Shown: positions 19,308-28,302 of the stretch, one piece after another
How the letters are laid out: each line of letters starts with the position of its first letter
Numbering within the stretch: position 1 is the first letter of the stretch
Assembly: GCF_013363755.1 (NCBI RefSeq)
Contig: NZ_CP054840.1
Coordinates: 1,481,501-1,545,500 of the forward strand
Reading direction: 5' to 3'
DNA length: 64,000 nucleotides
DNA from: Comamonas antarctica
GTDB lineage: Bacteria > Pseudomonadota > Gammaproteobacteria > Burkholderiales > Burkholderiaceae_C
Position numbers and translations under genes: made by a program
Notes under the pieces: generated by a model
The model's database searches: none
Told to the model about the DNA's origin: nothing
Seen by the model: the letters and a program-made list of their open reading frames with translations, nothing else

Positions 19308-19583
19308 ATGGATACCATGAACCCTCCCACCTTCTCCGCCCTGTTTGCACAACTGGGCCTGCCCGACGACGATGCGGGCATTGCCAACTTCATCCGCGAG
19401 CATGCGCCGCTGGACTCGGCCATCCTGCTGCCCGATGCACCGTTCTGGAGCCCGGCGCAGGCGCGCATGCTGCGCGAAGGCCTGGGCGCCGACGCCGAAT
19501 GGGCGCCGGTGATCGACCAGCTCAACGTTTCGCTGCGCGCCAACGACGGCGAGGCCACGCCCGCTCCCTCGCACATCGCCTGA
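19308..19583 (+). CDS. DUF2789 family protein
   Basis: This 91-residue acidic protein shows the pattern of DUF2789: TFSALFAQLGLPDDDAGIANFI, then DAPFWSPAQARMLREGL and a DAEWAPVIDQLN segment. No function is known for the family. It follows the Bug gene by 158 bp, so it probably has its own promoter, and it converges with the CDF exporter gene with a gap of 11 bp. Confidence 0.85.
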   Translation: MDTMNPPTFSALFAQLGLPDDDAGIANFIREHAPLDSAILLPDAPFWSPAQARMLREGLGADAEWAPVIDQLNVSLRANDGEATPAPSHIA

Positions 19584-19594
19584 GGCACAGGCAT

Positions 19595-20641
19595 TCACCC
19601 TCCGTGCGGGCCCTGCAGCCCGCCCGGAGGGTCGACCTGCACGGTGGCATGCGCAATGGCATGCTTCTCGCGCAACTGCTGCGCCACGCGCGCCGGCAGC
19701 AGCAGCGGATCGACGCCCGGCGCGGGCGTCACGTGCACGGTGGCCACCACCCGGTCATCGGTCAGGGTCCAGGCATGGAAGTGGCCCACCTCGGCCACAC
19801 CGGGCAGGGCCGCGATGTCGGCCTGCACGTTTTCCACATCGAGGCCGCGCGGCACGGCCTGCAGCAGGATCAGCAGCGCATCGGACACCAGGCTCCAGGC
19901 CGAGCGCACCACCAGCACCGAGACCAGTACCGAAAGAATCGGATCCAGCACCGTCCAGCCGGTATAGAGGATGCCGATGGCCGCGGCAATCGCACCCACC
20001 GAGCCCAGCAGGTCGCCCACCACATGCAGCAGCGCGCCGCGCAGATTGCCGTCGCCCTGGTTGCCGCGCATCAGCACCCAGGCACCGACCACATTCACCA
20101 GCAGCCCCACCACCGCCACGCCCAGCATCGGCCCGGCCAGCACCTCGGTGGGCGCGCGAAAGCGTGTCACCGCCTGCCAGGCAATCCAGGCCACGAGCAG
20201 CAGCAGCGAGGCGCCGTTGGCCAGCGCGGCCAGCACGCGCACGCGGTGAAAGCCATAGGTGCGCTGCTTGTCGGGCGCGCGCTCGGCAATGCGGTAGGCG
20301 ATCAGCGCCAGCAGCAGCGCGGCCGCATCGGACAGCATGTGGCCCGCATCGGCAATCAGCGCCAGCGAGCCTGACAGCCAGCCGCCGATCACCTGGATGA
20401 CGGCATAGCCCAGCGTCATGCCGAAGACCCACTTGATGCGGCGCGCGTTCGAGGCCGTGACCGAGGGCGCATGCGAGTGCCCGCCCGGGCCGTGGTCGTG
20501 GCCGTGGCCGTGGCCGTGATGGGCGTCTTGATCGTCTTTGTGATCGTGATCGTGATCGTGATCGTGATCGTGATCGTGATCGTGATCGTGATCGTGATCG
20601 TGATCGTGATCGGAGTGCGGGCGGTTTTCGCTGGATGGCAT
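19595..20641 (-). CDS. Cation diffusion facilitator (CzcD/ZitB-type zinc exporter) with Asp-His tail
   Basis: This 348-residue inner-membrane protein has six predicted helices and both CDF metal-site motifs: ALIADAGHMLSDAAAL (HxxxD, helix 2) and LLHVVGDLLGS (HxxxD, helix 5). A cytoplasmic C-terminal domain follows. It exchanges Zn2+ (or Cd2+/Co2+) for protons. The cytoplasmic N-terminus is unusual: twelve consecutive Asp-His pairs, then a second His/Gly-rich stretch HHGHGHGHDHGPGGHSH. His-rich N-termini are common in this family, but an uninterrupted 12-fold DH run reflects a DNA hexamer repeat. No metal regulator gene is adjacent. Confidence 0.93.
   Translation of the reverse strand: MPSSENRPHSDHDHDHDHDHDHDHDHDHDHDHDHKDDQDAHHGHGHGHDHGPGGHSHAPSVTASNARRIKWVFGMTLGYAVIQVIGGWLSGSLALIADAGHMLSDAAALLLALIAYRIAERAPDKQRTYGFHRVRVLAALANGASLLLLVAWIAWQAVTRFRAPTEVLAGPMLGVAVVGLLVNVVGAWVLMRGNQGDGNLRGALLHVVGDLLGSVGAIAAAIGILYTGWTVLDPILSVLVSVLVVRSAWSLVSDALLILLQAVPRGLDVENVQADIAALPGVAEVGHFHAWTLTDDRVVATVHVTPAPGVDPLLLPARVAQQLREKHAIAHATVQVDPPGGLQGPHGG
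20540..20611. repeat. 12 perfect tandem copies of a 6-bp unit (GTGATC)
   Basis: GTGATC is repeated exactly twelve times in a row, inside the N-terminal coding region of the CDF exporter, where it encodes Asp-His pairs. The unit length is a multiple of three, so copy-number changes keep the frame and only alter the length of the metal-binding tail. The flanks are irregular. Confidence 0.95.
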
Positions 20642-20735
20642 CTGGTCGGCGCGGGAGCTGAAGGTACAGCCAGCTTAATTCGTCATGCAGCAGGTGACCA
20701 GTGCCGCCACCATGTCCCTGCACCTGCCAAGTCCA

Positions 20736-20770
20736 TGAAAAAAGGCCATGGGCTGCGCGCCCATGGCCTT
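20736..20770 (-). terminator. Intrinsic terminator of fabI
   Basis: Read on the minus strand, a 12-bp perfect stem (AAGGCCATGGGC at 20742-20753 against GCCCATGGCCTT at 20759-20770, 5-base loop) is followed by a run of six U. It lies 19 bp beyond the fabI stop. The plus-strand side has no T-run, so it acts on minus-strand transcripts only. Confidence 0.9.
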
Positions 20771-20788
20771 GATGGAAGGCTGCGTCGA

Positions 20789-21589
20789 TCAGACCTGATC
20801 GGCGCTCAGCCCCGCGGTCTGGCTGAAGCCGCCGTCGACATAGGTGATCTCGGAGGTCACGCCTGCGGCCAGGTCGGAGAACAGGAAGGCGGCGACGTTG
20901 CCCACATCTTCGGGCGTCACGTTGCGGCGCAGCGGCGAGGCATCGGCAACGCGGCTGAGCAGCTTGCCGAAGTCCTTGATGCCGCTCGCGGCCAGGGTCT
21001 TGATCGGGCCGGCGGAGATGCCGTTGGCGCGGATGCAGCGGCCGTCTTCGGTGCGGCCCACGGCTTCGGCCAGGTAGCGCACGGAAGCTTCGAGCGACGC
21101 CTTGGCCAGGCCCATGGTGTTGTAGTTCGGGATCGAGCGCAGCGCGCCCAGGTACGACAGCGTCAGCAGCGACGACTTGTCGTTGAGGTAGGGCAGGGCC
21201 GCCTTGGCCATGGCCGGGAAGCTGTAGGCGCTGATGTCATGCGCGATGCGGAAGTTCTCGCGGCTCAGGCCGTCGAGGAAGTTGCCGGCGATGGCTTCGC
21301 GCGGCGCGAAGCCGATCGAGTGCAGGAAGCCGTCGAACGTGCCCCAGGTCTGGCCCAGTTCGGCAAACAGCTTCTCGATCTGCGCGTCGTCGCCCACGTC
21401 GCAGTCGAACACCAGCTTCGAGTCGAAGTCGGCGGCGAATTCGGTGATGCGGTCCTTGAAGCGCTCGCCGACATAGCTGAACGCGAGCTCGGCGCCCTGC
21501 GCATGGCAGGACTTGGCCACGCCATAGGCGATCGAGCGGTTGGACAGGACGCCGGTGATCAGCAGTTTCTTGCCGGTGAGGAAGCCCAT
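20789..21589 (-). CDS. fabI: Enoyl-[acyl-carrier-protein] reductase (NADH), FabI
   Basis: This 266-residue SDR-fold enzyme catalyses the last step of each fatty-acid elongation cycle, reducing trans-2-enoyl-ACP. It shows the FabI start [20 protein letters not shown], the cofactor/dimer region [14 protein letters not shown] and the active-site pair in NYNTMGLAK (Tyr-x6-Lys). The end of the fold reads [20 protein letters not shown]. The start at 21589 matches the family; the much longer upstream frame is antisense to the yejA-like gene. It is monocistronic: a strong terminator follows, and the upstream gene is divergent with an 81 bp gap. Confidence 0.96.
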   Translation of the reverse strand: MGFLTGKKLLITGVLSNRSIAYGVAKSCHAQGAELAFSYVGERFKDRITEFAADFDSKLVFDCDVGDDAQIEKLFAELGQTWGTFDGFLHSIGFAPREAIAGNFLDGLSRENFRIAHDISAYSFPAMAKAALPYLNDKSSLLTLSYLGALRSIPNYNTMGLAKASLEASVRYLAEAVGRTEDGRCIRANGISAGPIKTLAASGIKDFGKLLSRVADASPLRRNVTPEDVGNVAAFLFSDLAAGVTSEITYVDGGFSQTAGLSADQV

Positions 21590-21670
21590 TGTTTTTCTCC
21601 AGAAGGGGATAGGAATGCCGCGCGGCAACAGTCGCGCGCGCAGCAGGTATTCGTAGGGCAGAATTGTCGC

Positions 21671-23542
21671 ATGCGCTACTGGATGTTTTCTCTGCTGCTG
21701 TTGGGTGCTTCTCCTGCCTGGGCCGCGCATGCCTATGCGCTGTGGGGCCAGCCGCGCTATCCCGAGGGATTCACGCACTTCGACTATGTCGATCCCGCGG
21801 CGCCCAAGGGCGGCGAGATCCGGCTGGTGAGCAACCTGCGGATATCGACGTTCGACAAGTACAACCCGTTCACGATCAAGGGCAACGCGCCGGCGTATCT
21901 GTCGAACCTGCTGTTCGACACGCTGCTCAGCGGCTCGCTTGACGAGACCGCGACCGGCTACGGCCTGCTGGCCGAGGACGTGAGCGTCGCGCCCGACGGG
22001 CTGTCGGCCACGTTCCGGCTGCGGCGCGAGGCGCGCTTCCACAATGGCCAGCCCGTGCTGGCCAAGGATGTGAAATACAGCTACGAAACGCTGATCGGCC
22101 CCTACACCACGCCTGGCTACAAGACGCTGCTGGTCGATGTCGCGGGCGCGGATGTGCTCGATGAACGCACGGTGCGCTTTCGCTTCCGCGTGCCCAATCG
22201 CGAACTGCCGCTCACCGTGGGCGCGCTGCCGGTCTTCAGCCCGGACTGGGGCCGCGGCGCGGACGGCAAGATCAAGCCGTTCGATCAGGTGGTCATGGAG
22301 ACGCCCATCGGCAGCGGCCCGTACCGCATCGGCCCGGTGCGTTTCGGCAAGGACATCACCTATGTGCTCGACCCCGGCTACTGGGGCCGCGACCTGGGCG
22401 TGCGCAAGGGCACGGCCAATTTCGCGCGCGTCACCGTCAAGATCTACAAAGACAACACCGCGCGGCTCGAAGCGCTCAAGGCCGGCGAGTTCGACCTGAT
22501 GCGCGTGTACAGCGCGGGCGACTGGGCGCGGCGCATCGATGGCAAGCGCTTCACCACGGGCGAGTTGGTCAAGGGCGAGTTCCAGCACAAGCTGCCCACG
22601 GGCTTCCAGAGCTATGTGCTCAACACGCGCCGCCCGTTGCTGCAGGATGCGCGCGTGCGCGAGGCGCTGGACCTGGCGCTGGACTACGAGTGGATGAACC
22701 GCCAGATGTTCTATGGCTCCTACCAGCGCGTGAATGGCATGTTCGGCAATACGGCCTGCGAGACGCGCGGCTTGCCCAGCGCGGCCGAGCTGGCGCTGAT
22801 GGAGCCCTGGCGCGCGCAGATTCCGGCCGCGGCGTTTGGCGAGATGTACCGGCCGCCGAACACCGAGCCGCCGAACTCGCTGCGCGGCAACCTGCGGCGC
22901 GCGCAGCAGCTGCTCAGCGATGCGGGCTGGACCGTGGACGGCGGCGTGCTGCGCAACGCCACGGGCCAGCCGCTGGAACTCGAATACATGGACAGCGGCG
23001 AGGGCAGCATCCGCACGCTGGCGCCCTGGCAGCGCAACCTGGAGAAGCTGGGCATACGCCTGCGCTACCGCGCCGTCGATTTCGCGCTGTTCCAGCAGCG
23101 GCTGCAGAAGTTCGATTTCGACATTGCCACCGTCGTCTATCTGGGCACCCACAACCCGGGCCAGGAGTTCGCCGACCTGCTCGGCAGCAAAGCCGCCGAT
23201 ACCGAGGATTCAGGCAATCTGGCGGGCGTCAAGAGCCCGGCCGTCGATGCGCTGATCCAGGCCATGACCTCGGCCAAGACCGAGGCCGAACTGCTGCCCG
23301 CCTGCCATGCGCTGGAGCGCGTCATCACGCACAGCCACTACCTGATTCCGCAGTGGAGCGCTGCCACGCACCGCATGGTCTACAACAACTGGCGCCTCGC
23401 GCGCCCCGCGGCGCTGCCGCCCTACAGCAGTGGAGAGCTTTGGGCGCTGGATACCTGGTGGGCTAAGGCGCCCCCGGCTAAGGCGCCCCCGGCTAAGGCG
23501 CCCCCGGCTGAGGCGCCCCCGGCTGAGGCGCAAGGGCGCTAG
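21671..23542 (+). CDS. yejA: Peptide ABC transporter substrate-binding protein (YejA-like, SBP family 5)
   Basis: This 623-residue extracytoplasmic binding protein has a signal peptide ([21 protein letters not shown]). YejA-type landmarks are [47 protein letters not shown] and [10 protein letters not shown]. The start at 21671 gives a proper signal; the upstream open frame crosses fabI antisense and is discarded. It heads a yejABEF-type operon that imports peptides (in E. coli linked to microcin C uptake). The C-terminus has an odd low-complexity tail of [10 protein letters not shown] repeats encoded by a tandem DNA repeat and absent from the usual fold. Confidence 0.9.
   Translation: MRYWMFSLLLLGASPAWAAHAYALWGQPRYPEGFTHFDYVDPAAPKGGEIRLVSNLRISTFDKYNPFTIKGNAPAYLSNLLFDTLLSGSLDETATGYGLLAEDVSVAPDGLSATFRLRREARFHNGQPVLAKDVKYSYETLIGPYTTPGYKTLLVDVAGADVLDERTVRFRFRVPNRELPLTVGALPVFSPDWGRGADGKIKPFDQVVMETPIGSGPYRIGPVRFGKDITYVLDPGYWGRDLGVRKGTANFARVTVKIYKDNTARLEALKAGEFDLMRVYSAGDWARRIDGKRFTTGELVKGEFQHKLPTGFQSYVLNTRRPLLQDARVREALDLALDYEWMNRQMFYGSYQRVNGMFGNTACETRGLPSAAELALMEPWRAQIPAAAFGEMYRPPNTEPPNSLRGNLRRAQQLLSDAGWTVDGGVLRNATGQPLELEYMDSGEGSIRTLAPWQRNLEKLGIRLRYRAVDFALFQQRLQKFDFDIATVVYLGTHNPGQEFADLLGSKAADTEDSGNLAGVKSPAVDALIQAMTSAKTEAELLPACHALERVITHSHYLIPQWSAATHRMVYNNWRLARPAALPPYSSGELWALDTWWAKAPPAKAPPAKAPPAEAPPAEAQGR
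23461..23530. repeat. Tandem 15-bp repeat (4.7 copies) at the 3' end of the yejA-like gene
   Basis: The unit GGCTAAGGCGCCCCC occurs three times exactly. It is followed by one copy with GGCTGAGG in place of GGCTAAGG and a partial copy of that variant. It encodes the alternating [10 protein letters not shown] tail just before the stop at 23540-23542. The near-identity of units points to recent slippage expansion. Confidence 0.92.
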
Positions 23543-23553
23543 GAGGAACGCAG

Positions 23554-24585
23554 ATGTTCGTCTATATCCTCAAACGGCTGCTGCTGATGGTGCCCACGCT
23601 GCTGGGCGTGCTGCTGCTGACCTTTGTCGTGATCCAGTTCGTGCCCGGCGGGCCGGTCGAGCAGTACCTGGCGGAGGCCAAGGCCGGCGCGGGCGGCGCG
23701 ACGGGCGGCGGCGGCGGCATGAGCTACCGCGGCGCGCAAGGCGTCGATCCGCAGCGCCTCGAACAGATCAAGGCGCTCTATGGTTTCGACAAGCCCGCGC
23801 ACGAGCGCTTCTTCCAGATGCTGGGCCAGTTCGCGCAATTCGACCTGGGCCGCAGCTTCTTCCAGAACAAGGGCGTGTGGGAGCTGGTGATCGAAAAGCT
23901 GCCGGTGTCGATCAGCCTGGGGCTGTGGACCTTCTTCATCAGCTATCTGGTGGCCGTGCCGCTGGGCGTGGCCAAGGCGGTGCGCGCGGGCACGCGTTTC
24001 GACTTCATCACTTCGCTGATCATCCTGGTGGGCTATGCGATTCCGGGCTTCGTGCTGGGCGTGGCGCTGCTGGTGATCTTTGGCGGCCAGCTGCAGTGGT
24101 TCCCGCTGCGCGGGCTGACATCGGCCAACTGGGACGAACTCGGCTGGGGCGCGCGCATCGTCGATTACCTGTGGCACATCGCACTGCCCGTGACGGCCAT
24201 GGTGGCCGGCAGCTTTGCGGTCACGGCGATGCTGACCAAGAACGCGTTTCTCGAGGAAATCAGGAAGCAGTATGTGCTCACCGCGCGCGCCAAGGGCCTG
24301 AGCGAGCGCCAGGTGCTGTGGAAGCATGTGTTTCGCAATGCGCTGATTCCGATCATCACCGGTTTTCCCGCGGCGTTCATCGGCGCGTTCTTTGCCGGCT
24401 CGCTGCTGATCGAGACGCTGTTCTCGCTCGATGGCCTGGGGCTGCTGAGCTATGAAAGCGTGATCCGGCGCGACTACCCGGTGGTGCTGGGCACGCTGTA
24501 TCTGTTCACGCTGATCGGTCTGGTGACCAAGCTGATCAGCGACCTCTGCTATGTCTGGGTGGACCCACGTGTCAAGTTCGATTGA
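23554..24585 (+). CDS. yejB: Peptide ABC transporter permease (YejB-like)
   Basis: This 343-residue membrane protein has the N-terminal FVYILKRLLLMVPTLLGVLL typical of DppB/YejB permeases. A Gly-rich periplasmic loop (GATGGGGGMSYRGAQGVDP) follows the first helix. The EAA-type coupling loop reads LTARAKGLSERQVLWKHVFRNALIP, and the last helices include FIGAFFAGSLLIETLFSLDGLG. An AGGAGGAA ribosome site precedes ATG 23554, 11 bp after yejA. It pairs with YejE to form the channel. Confidence 0.94.
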   Translation: MFVYILKRLLLMVPTLLGVLLLTFVVIQFVPGGPVEQYLAEAKAGAGGATGGGGGMSYRGAQGVDPQRLEQIKALYGFDKPAHERFFQMLGQFAQFDLGRSFFQNKGVWELVIEKLPVSISLGLWTFFISYLVAVPLGVAKAVRAGTRFDFITSLIILVGYAIPGFVLGVALLVIFGGQLQWFPLRGLTSANWDELGWGARIVDYLWHIALPVTAMVAGSFAVTAMLTKNAFLEEIRKQYVLTARAKGLSERQVLWKHVFRNALIPIITGFPAAFIGAFFAGSLLIETLFSLDGLGLLSYESVIRRDYPVVLGTLYLFTLIGLVTKLISDLCYVWVDPRVKFD

Positions 24586-25678
24586 TCCCGTTGCCGGCCT
24601 GCCCGCGCAGGCCATGCCCCCGCCAGCGCCGGCCCCCAAGCCTTCGCTGTCGCCCGCGCGCCGCGCCTGGCAGCGTTTCCAGCGCAATCGCCTGGGCTAC
24701 GGCAGCCTGATAGCGTTCTGCGTCATGGTGCTGCTGAGCCTGGGAGCGGAGCTGCTGAGCAACGACCGGCCCATCGTCGTCCACTACCAGGGCCAGACCT
24801 ATTGGCCGCTGTGGAACGACTATCCCGAAACGACCTTTGGCGGCGACTTCCAGACCAGCACCGACTATCTCGACCCGTTCATTGCCGAACGCCTGGCCGC
24901 GCCCGGCAACTGGGCCGTCTACACGCCCAACCGCTACGGGCCGCAGTCGATCAATTACTTCGCCGAGCTGCCCAACCCATCGCCGCCGAGCGCCGCCAAC
25001 TGGCTTGGCACCGACGACCGCGGTCGCGACCTGCTGGCGCAGCTGATCTACGGCTTTCGCGTGAGCGTGCTGTTCGCGCTCGCGCTCACCGGGACCGGCG
25101 TGCTGCTGGGCGTCATCACCGGCGCCATCCAGGGCTTCTTTGGCGGCCGCACCGACCTGGCCTTCCAGCGCTTCATCGAGATCTGGGGTTCGATGCCCGA
25201 GCTCTACCTGCTGATCATCTTCAGCGCGCTGTTCGCGCCCAGCATCGCGCTGCTGCTGGTGCTGCTGAGCCTGTTCGGCTGGATGGGGCTGTCGGATTAC
25301 GTGCGCGCCGAGTTCCTGCGCAACCGCCAGCTCGACTACGTCAAGGCCGCACGCGCGCTGGGCGTGGGCAACGCGCAGATCATCTGGCGCCACATCCTGC
25401 CCAACAGCCTCACGCCCGTGGTGACCTTCCTGCCGTTTCGCATGAGCGCGGCGATCCTGGCGCTGACCTCGCTGGACTTCCTCGGCCTGGGCGTGCCGCC
25501 GGGCACGCCGAGCCTGGGCGAGCTGCTCAGCCAGGGCAAGAACAGCATCGACGCCTGGTGGATCTCGCTCAGCACGTTTGCGGTGCTGGTCACCACGCTG
25601 CTGCTGCTGACCTTCATGGGCGACGCGCTGCGCGATGCGCTCGATCCGCGCAAGGCCCAGGTATCGGACAAGCCATGA
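24551..25678 (+). CDS. yejE: Peptide ABC transporter permease (YejE-like)
   Basis: This 375-residue permease has a cytoplasmic Pro-rich N-terminus and then RRAWQRFQRNRLGYGSLIAFC, a standard DppC/YejE opening. A large periplasmic loop carries NDYPETTFGGDFQTSTDYLDP, characteristic of YejE. The EAA loop is VKAARALGVGNAQIIWRHILPNS. ATG 24551 overlaps yejB by 35 bases; an in-frame GTG at 24569 with GGTGGA upstream would shorten the overlap and is a fair alternative. Its stop overlaps the ATPase start (ATGA). Confidence 0.93.
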   Translation: MSGWTHVSSSIDPVAGLPAQAMPPPAPAPKPSLSPARRAWQRFQRNRLGYGSLIAFCVMVLLSLGAELLSNDRPIVVHYQGQTYWPLWNDYPETTFGGDFQTSTDYLDPFIAERLAAPGNWAVYTPNRYGPQSINYFAELPNPSPPSAANWLGTDDRGRDLLAQLIYGFRVSVLFALALTGTGVLLGVITGAIQGFFGGRTDLAFQRFIEIWGSMPELYLLIIFSALFAPSIALLLVLLSLFGWMGLSDYVRAEFLRNRQLDYVKAARALGVGNAQIIWRHILPNSLTPVVTFLPFRMSAAILALTSLDFLGLGVPPGTPSLGELLSQGKNSIDAWWISLSTFAVLVTTLLLLTFMGDALRDALDPRKAQVSDKP

Positions 25679-27300
25679 CGCAAATGACTTCCTCATCTTC
25701 GCCGCTGCTCGAGGTGCGCGGCCTGCAGGTGCGCTTTGGCGACAAGCCGGTGGTGCATGGCGTGAGCTTCAGCGTGGACGCGGGCGAGAAGCTGGCGCTG
25801 GTCGGTGAATCGGGCTCGGGCAAGACCATCACCGCGCTGTCGCTGCTGCGCCTCGCAGGCGATGCCCAGCTGGCAGGCCAGGCGCTGTTCGACGGCCGCG
25901 ACCTGCTGGCGCTGCCCGAGCGCGAGATGCGCGGCGTGCGCGGCGGCGATATCGCGATGATCTTCCAGGAGCCGATGACGGCGCTGAACCCGCTGATGCC
26001 CATCGGCAACCAGGTGGCCGAAGTGCTGCAGCTCAAACAGGCGCTGTCGCAGACCCAGGCCCGCGCGCAGGCGGTCGAGCTGCTGGCGTCGACCGGTATT
26101 CCCGACCCCGCACGGCGCGCGCGCTCCTATGCGCACCAGCTCAGCGGCGGCCAGCGCCAGCGCGCGATGATCGCCATGGCGCTGGCCTCGTCGCCCAAGC
26201 TGCTGCTGGCCGACGAGCCGACCACGGCGCTCGATGTGACCCTGCGCGTTCAGATCCTCGAACTGCTGGGCGACCTGCAGCGCCAGACCGGCATGGCCTT
26301 GCTGCTGATCACGCACGACCTCAACCTGGTGCGCCGCTTCGCCGACCGCGCCGCGGTCATGGAGCATGGCCAGCTGGTCGAGCAGGGCCCGGTGCACGAG
26401 GTTTTCGCCAACCCGCAGCATGCCTATACGCGCCGGCTGATCGGCAGCGTGCCGCGGCGCGACGTGGTCGAAGCCCCGGCGCGCGCGGCGCAGCCGCTGG
26501 TGGAGACGCAGCAGTTGCAGGTGCGGTATGCCACGCCGCTGCCCGGGCTGCGCGGCTGGCTGCGCAAGGGCGAGTTCGTGGCCGTCAAGGGCGTGGATCT
26601 GAAACTGCTGCCGCACCACACGCTGGGCATCGTCGGCGAATCGGGTTCGGGCAAGTCGACGCTGGCGCAGGCCATCCTGGGCTTGCTGCCATGCGACGGC
26701 CAATTGCGCATCGAGGGCCAGGCCTGGCAGCAGCCCGCCACGCGCAACAGTCCCGCCAACCAGGCGCTGCGCCGGCGCGTGCAGGTGGTGTTCCAGGACC
26801 CGTTTTCCTCGCTCTCGCCGCGGCTCACGGTGGAGGAGATCGTCGGCGAAGGCCTGCGCCTGCAAATGCCGGACGGCGCCGCCGCCGAACGCCGCCAGCG
26901 TGTCGAGCAGGTGCTGGCCGACGTCGGCTTGACGCAGCTGCAGTACCCGGGCCTGCTGCAGCGCTATCCGCATGAGTTCTCGGGCGGCCAGCGCCAGCGC
27001 CTGGCGATTGCGCGCGCGCTTATCGTGCAGCCGCAACTGCTGGTGCTCGATGAACCCACGAGCGCGTTGGACGTGACCGTGCAGCAGCAGGTGCTGGCGC
27101 TGCTGCAGCGGCTGCAGAAGGAGCGCGGCCTGAGCTATCTGCTGATCACCCACGATGTCGAGGTCATCCGCGCGATGGCGCATGACGTGATGGTCATGAA
27201 GGACGGCGAGGTGCTTGAAACTGGTCCGGTCACGCAGGTGCTCGATGCGCCGCGCCATCCCTATACCCAGCGGCTGGTGGCGGCGGCCAGCGTGGCGTGA
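25675..27300 (+). CDS. yejF: Dual-ATPase subunit of peptide ABC transporter (YejF-like)
   Basis: This 541-residue protein holds two complete nucleotide-binding domains in tandem, as in YejF. The first has GESGSGKTI, the signature [15 protein letters not shown] and [11 protein letters not shown]. The second has [24 protein letters not shown] and [11 protein letters not shown]. Each ends in an oligopeptide-type C-terminal stretch ([12 protein letters not shown] and [13 protein letters not shown]). The ATG lies in the yejE stop, so the operon yejABEF is tightly coupled. It is separated by only 4 bp from the end of a convergent LysR gene. Confidence 0.94.
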   Translation: MTQMTSSSSPLLEVRGLQVRFGDKPVVHGVSFSVDAGEKLALVGESGSGKTITALSLLRLAGDAQLAGQALFDGRDLLALPEREMRGVRGGDIAMIFQEPMTALNPLMPIGNQVAEVLQLKQALSQTQARAQAVELLASTGIPDPARRARSYAHQLSGGQRQRAMIAMALASSPKLLLADEPTTALDVTLRVQILELLGDLQRQTGMALLLITHDLNLVRRFADRAAVMEHGQLVEQGPVHEVFANPQHAYTRRLIGSVPRRDVVEAPARAAQPLVETQQLQVRYATPLPGLRGWLRKGEFVAVKGVDLKLLPHHTLGIVGESGSGKSTLAQAILGLLPCDGQLRIEGQAWQQPATRNSPANQALRRRVQVVFQDPFSSLSPRLTVEEIVGEGLRLQMPDGAAAERRQRVEQVLADVGLTQLQYPGLLQRYPHEFSGGQRQRLAIARALIVQPQLLVLDEPTSALDVTVQQQVLALLQRLQKERGLSYLLITHDVEVIRAMAHDVMVMKDGEVLETGPVTQVLDAPRHPYTQRLVAAASVA

Positions 27301-27304
27301 AGCG

Positions 27305-28189
27305 CTACGCGAACCAGTCGCGCATGAAGTCCGACAGCGCGCGGATCTTGGCCGAGAGTTCGCTCTTGCTGGCATGCACCAGGTAGATGTCGGCCGGCGG
27401 CAGCTTCCAGTCGGGCAGCACCTCGCGCAGCTGCCCCGACGCCAGCAGCGCGGCAATGTCCCAGAGCGAACGCTGCAGGATGCCCTGGTCATCGAGCGCC
27501 CAGGCCAGCGCCGCACCCCCGTCGTTGGTGCTCAGCGCGCCGTTGACCTTGACCGTTTCCTGGGTGCTGCCCTGGCGCAGATGCCAGGTGCCGTAGGTCT
27601 CGTCGCTTTCGCGGATCACGATGCAGCGGTGCGCCAGCAGGTCGGACGGCAGCCGCGGCTCGCCCGCTAGCGCCAGGTAGACGGGCGAGGCGCACAGCAC
27701 ACGCCGGTTGCGCAGCAGGCGCCGCGCCGTGAGGCGTGAATCGGGCTGCTCGCCAAAGCGCACCACCGCGTCGAATCCCTGTTCGACCAGATTCACCGGG
27801 CGCTCGGTCAGGTGCAACTGCACCTGTACTTCGGGATAGGCGCGCGCAAAAGCCGATAGCGCGGGCGCCAGCCGCGTGCGGCCAAAGCCCAGCGTGGCCG
27901 CGATCTTGAGCGGACCGCGCGGCAGCGAACGCGCTCCGGCAACGCTGCGTTCGAGCGCATCGAGCTCGGACAGGATGCGCGCGCCTTCGAGCAGATAGGT
28001 CTCGCCCTCGGGCGTGAGATGCATGCGGCGCGTGGTGCGGTTGAGCAGGCGCACGCCCAGCCGCTGCTCCAGCAGCGCCAGCCGCCGGCTCACGGCCGGT
28101 GGCGTCAGCCCCATCTGCTGCGCGGCCGCGGCCAGGCTGCCTTCGCGCAGCAGCAGCGAGAAGAAGCGCAGATCGGAAAACCCGTCCAT
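27305..28189 (-). CDS. LysR-family transcriptional regulator
   Basis: This 294-residue LysR protein belongs to the CrgA/DmlR-like group. The HTH spans LRFFSLLLREGSLAAAAQQM and PPAVSRRLALLEQRLGVRLL, with the typical NRTTRRMHLTPEG just after. The effector domain has FGRTRLAPALSAF and DAVVRFGEQPDSRL. It is divergent from the Bug/hydrolase/LeuCD operon at 28303, with a 113 bp AT-rich gap between, so it probably controls that operon. Confidence 0.93.
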   Translation of the reverse strand: MDGFSDLRFFSLLLREGSLAAAAQQMGLTPPAVSRRLALLEQRLGVRLLNRTTRRMHLTPEGETYLLEGARILSELDALERSVAGARSLPRGPLKIAATLGFGRTRLAPALSAFARAYPEVQVQLHLTERPVNLVEQGFDAVVRFGEQPDSRLTARRLLRNRRVLCASPVYLALAGEPRLPSDLLAHRCIVIRESDETYGTWHLRQGSTQETVKVNGALSTNDGGAALAWALDDQGILQRSLWDIAALLASGQLREVLPDWKLPPADIYLVHASKSELSAKIRALSDFMRDWFA

Positions 28190-28210
28190 GAAGTCTCCTG
28201 GTTTGATTCG

Positions 28211-28227
28211 TTAATTTAAATGATTAA
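28211..28227. promoter_or_regulatory. Candidate LysR operator (TTAAT-N7-ATTAA)
   Basis: An inverted repeat TTAAT-N7-ATTAA with the T-N11-A geometry of LysR sites lies 22 bp upstream of the LysR start and 75 bp before the Bug ATG. The whole 28190-28302 gap is strikingly AT-rich compared with its flanks, as expected for a divergent promoter region. Confidence 0.45.
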
Positions 28228-28302
28228 TGAAATAAAGATCATGCCATTTATACAAATTTTCTTATTCATATCATGGAGGCACTATTTCTATAAGGAGACA
28301 AG

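Noticed and set aside
20540..20611. Possible CRISPR or minisatellite of independent function
   Set aside because: The units are contiguous 6-mers without spacers and encode the Asp-His tail of a CDF exporter.
20471..21670. N-terminal extension of the yejA-like frame through the GTGATC repeat and fabI
   Set aside because: It gives low-complexity Val-Ile repeats and antisense fabI; the chosen start yields a proper signal peptide.
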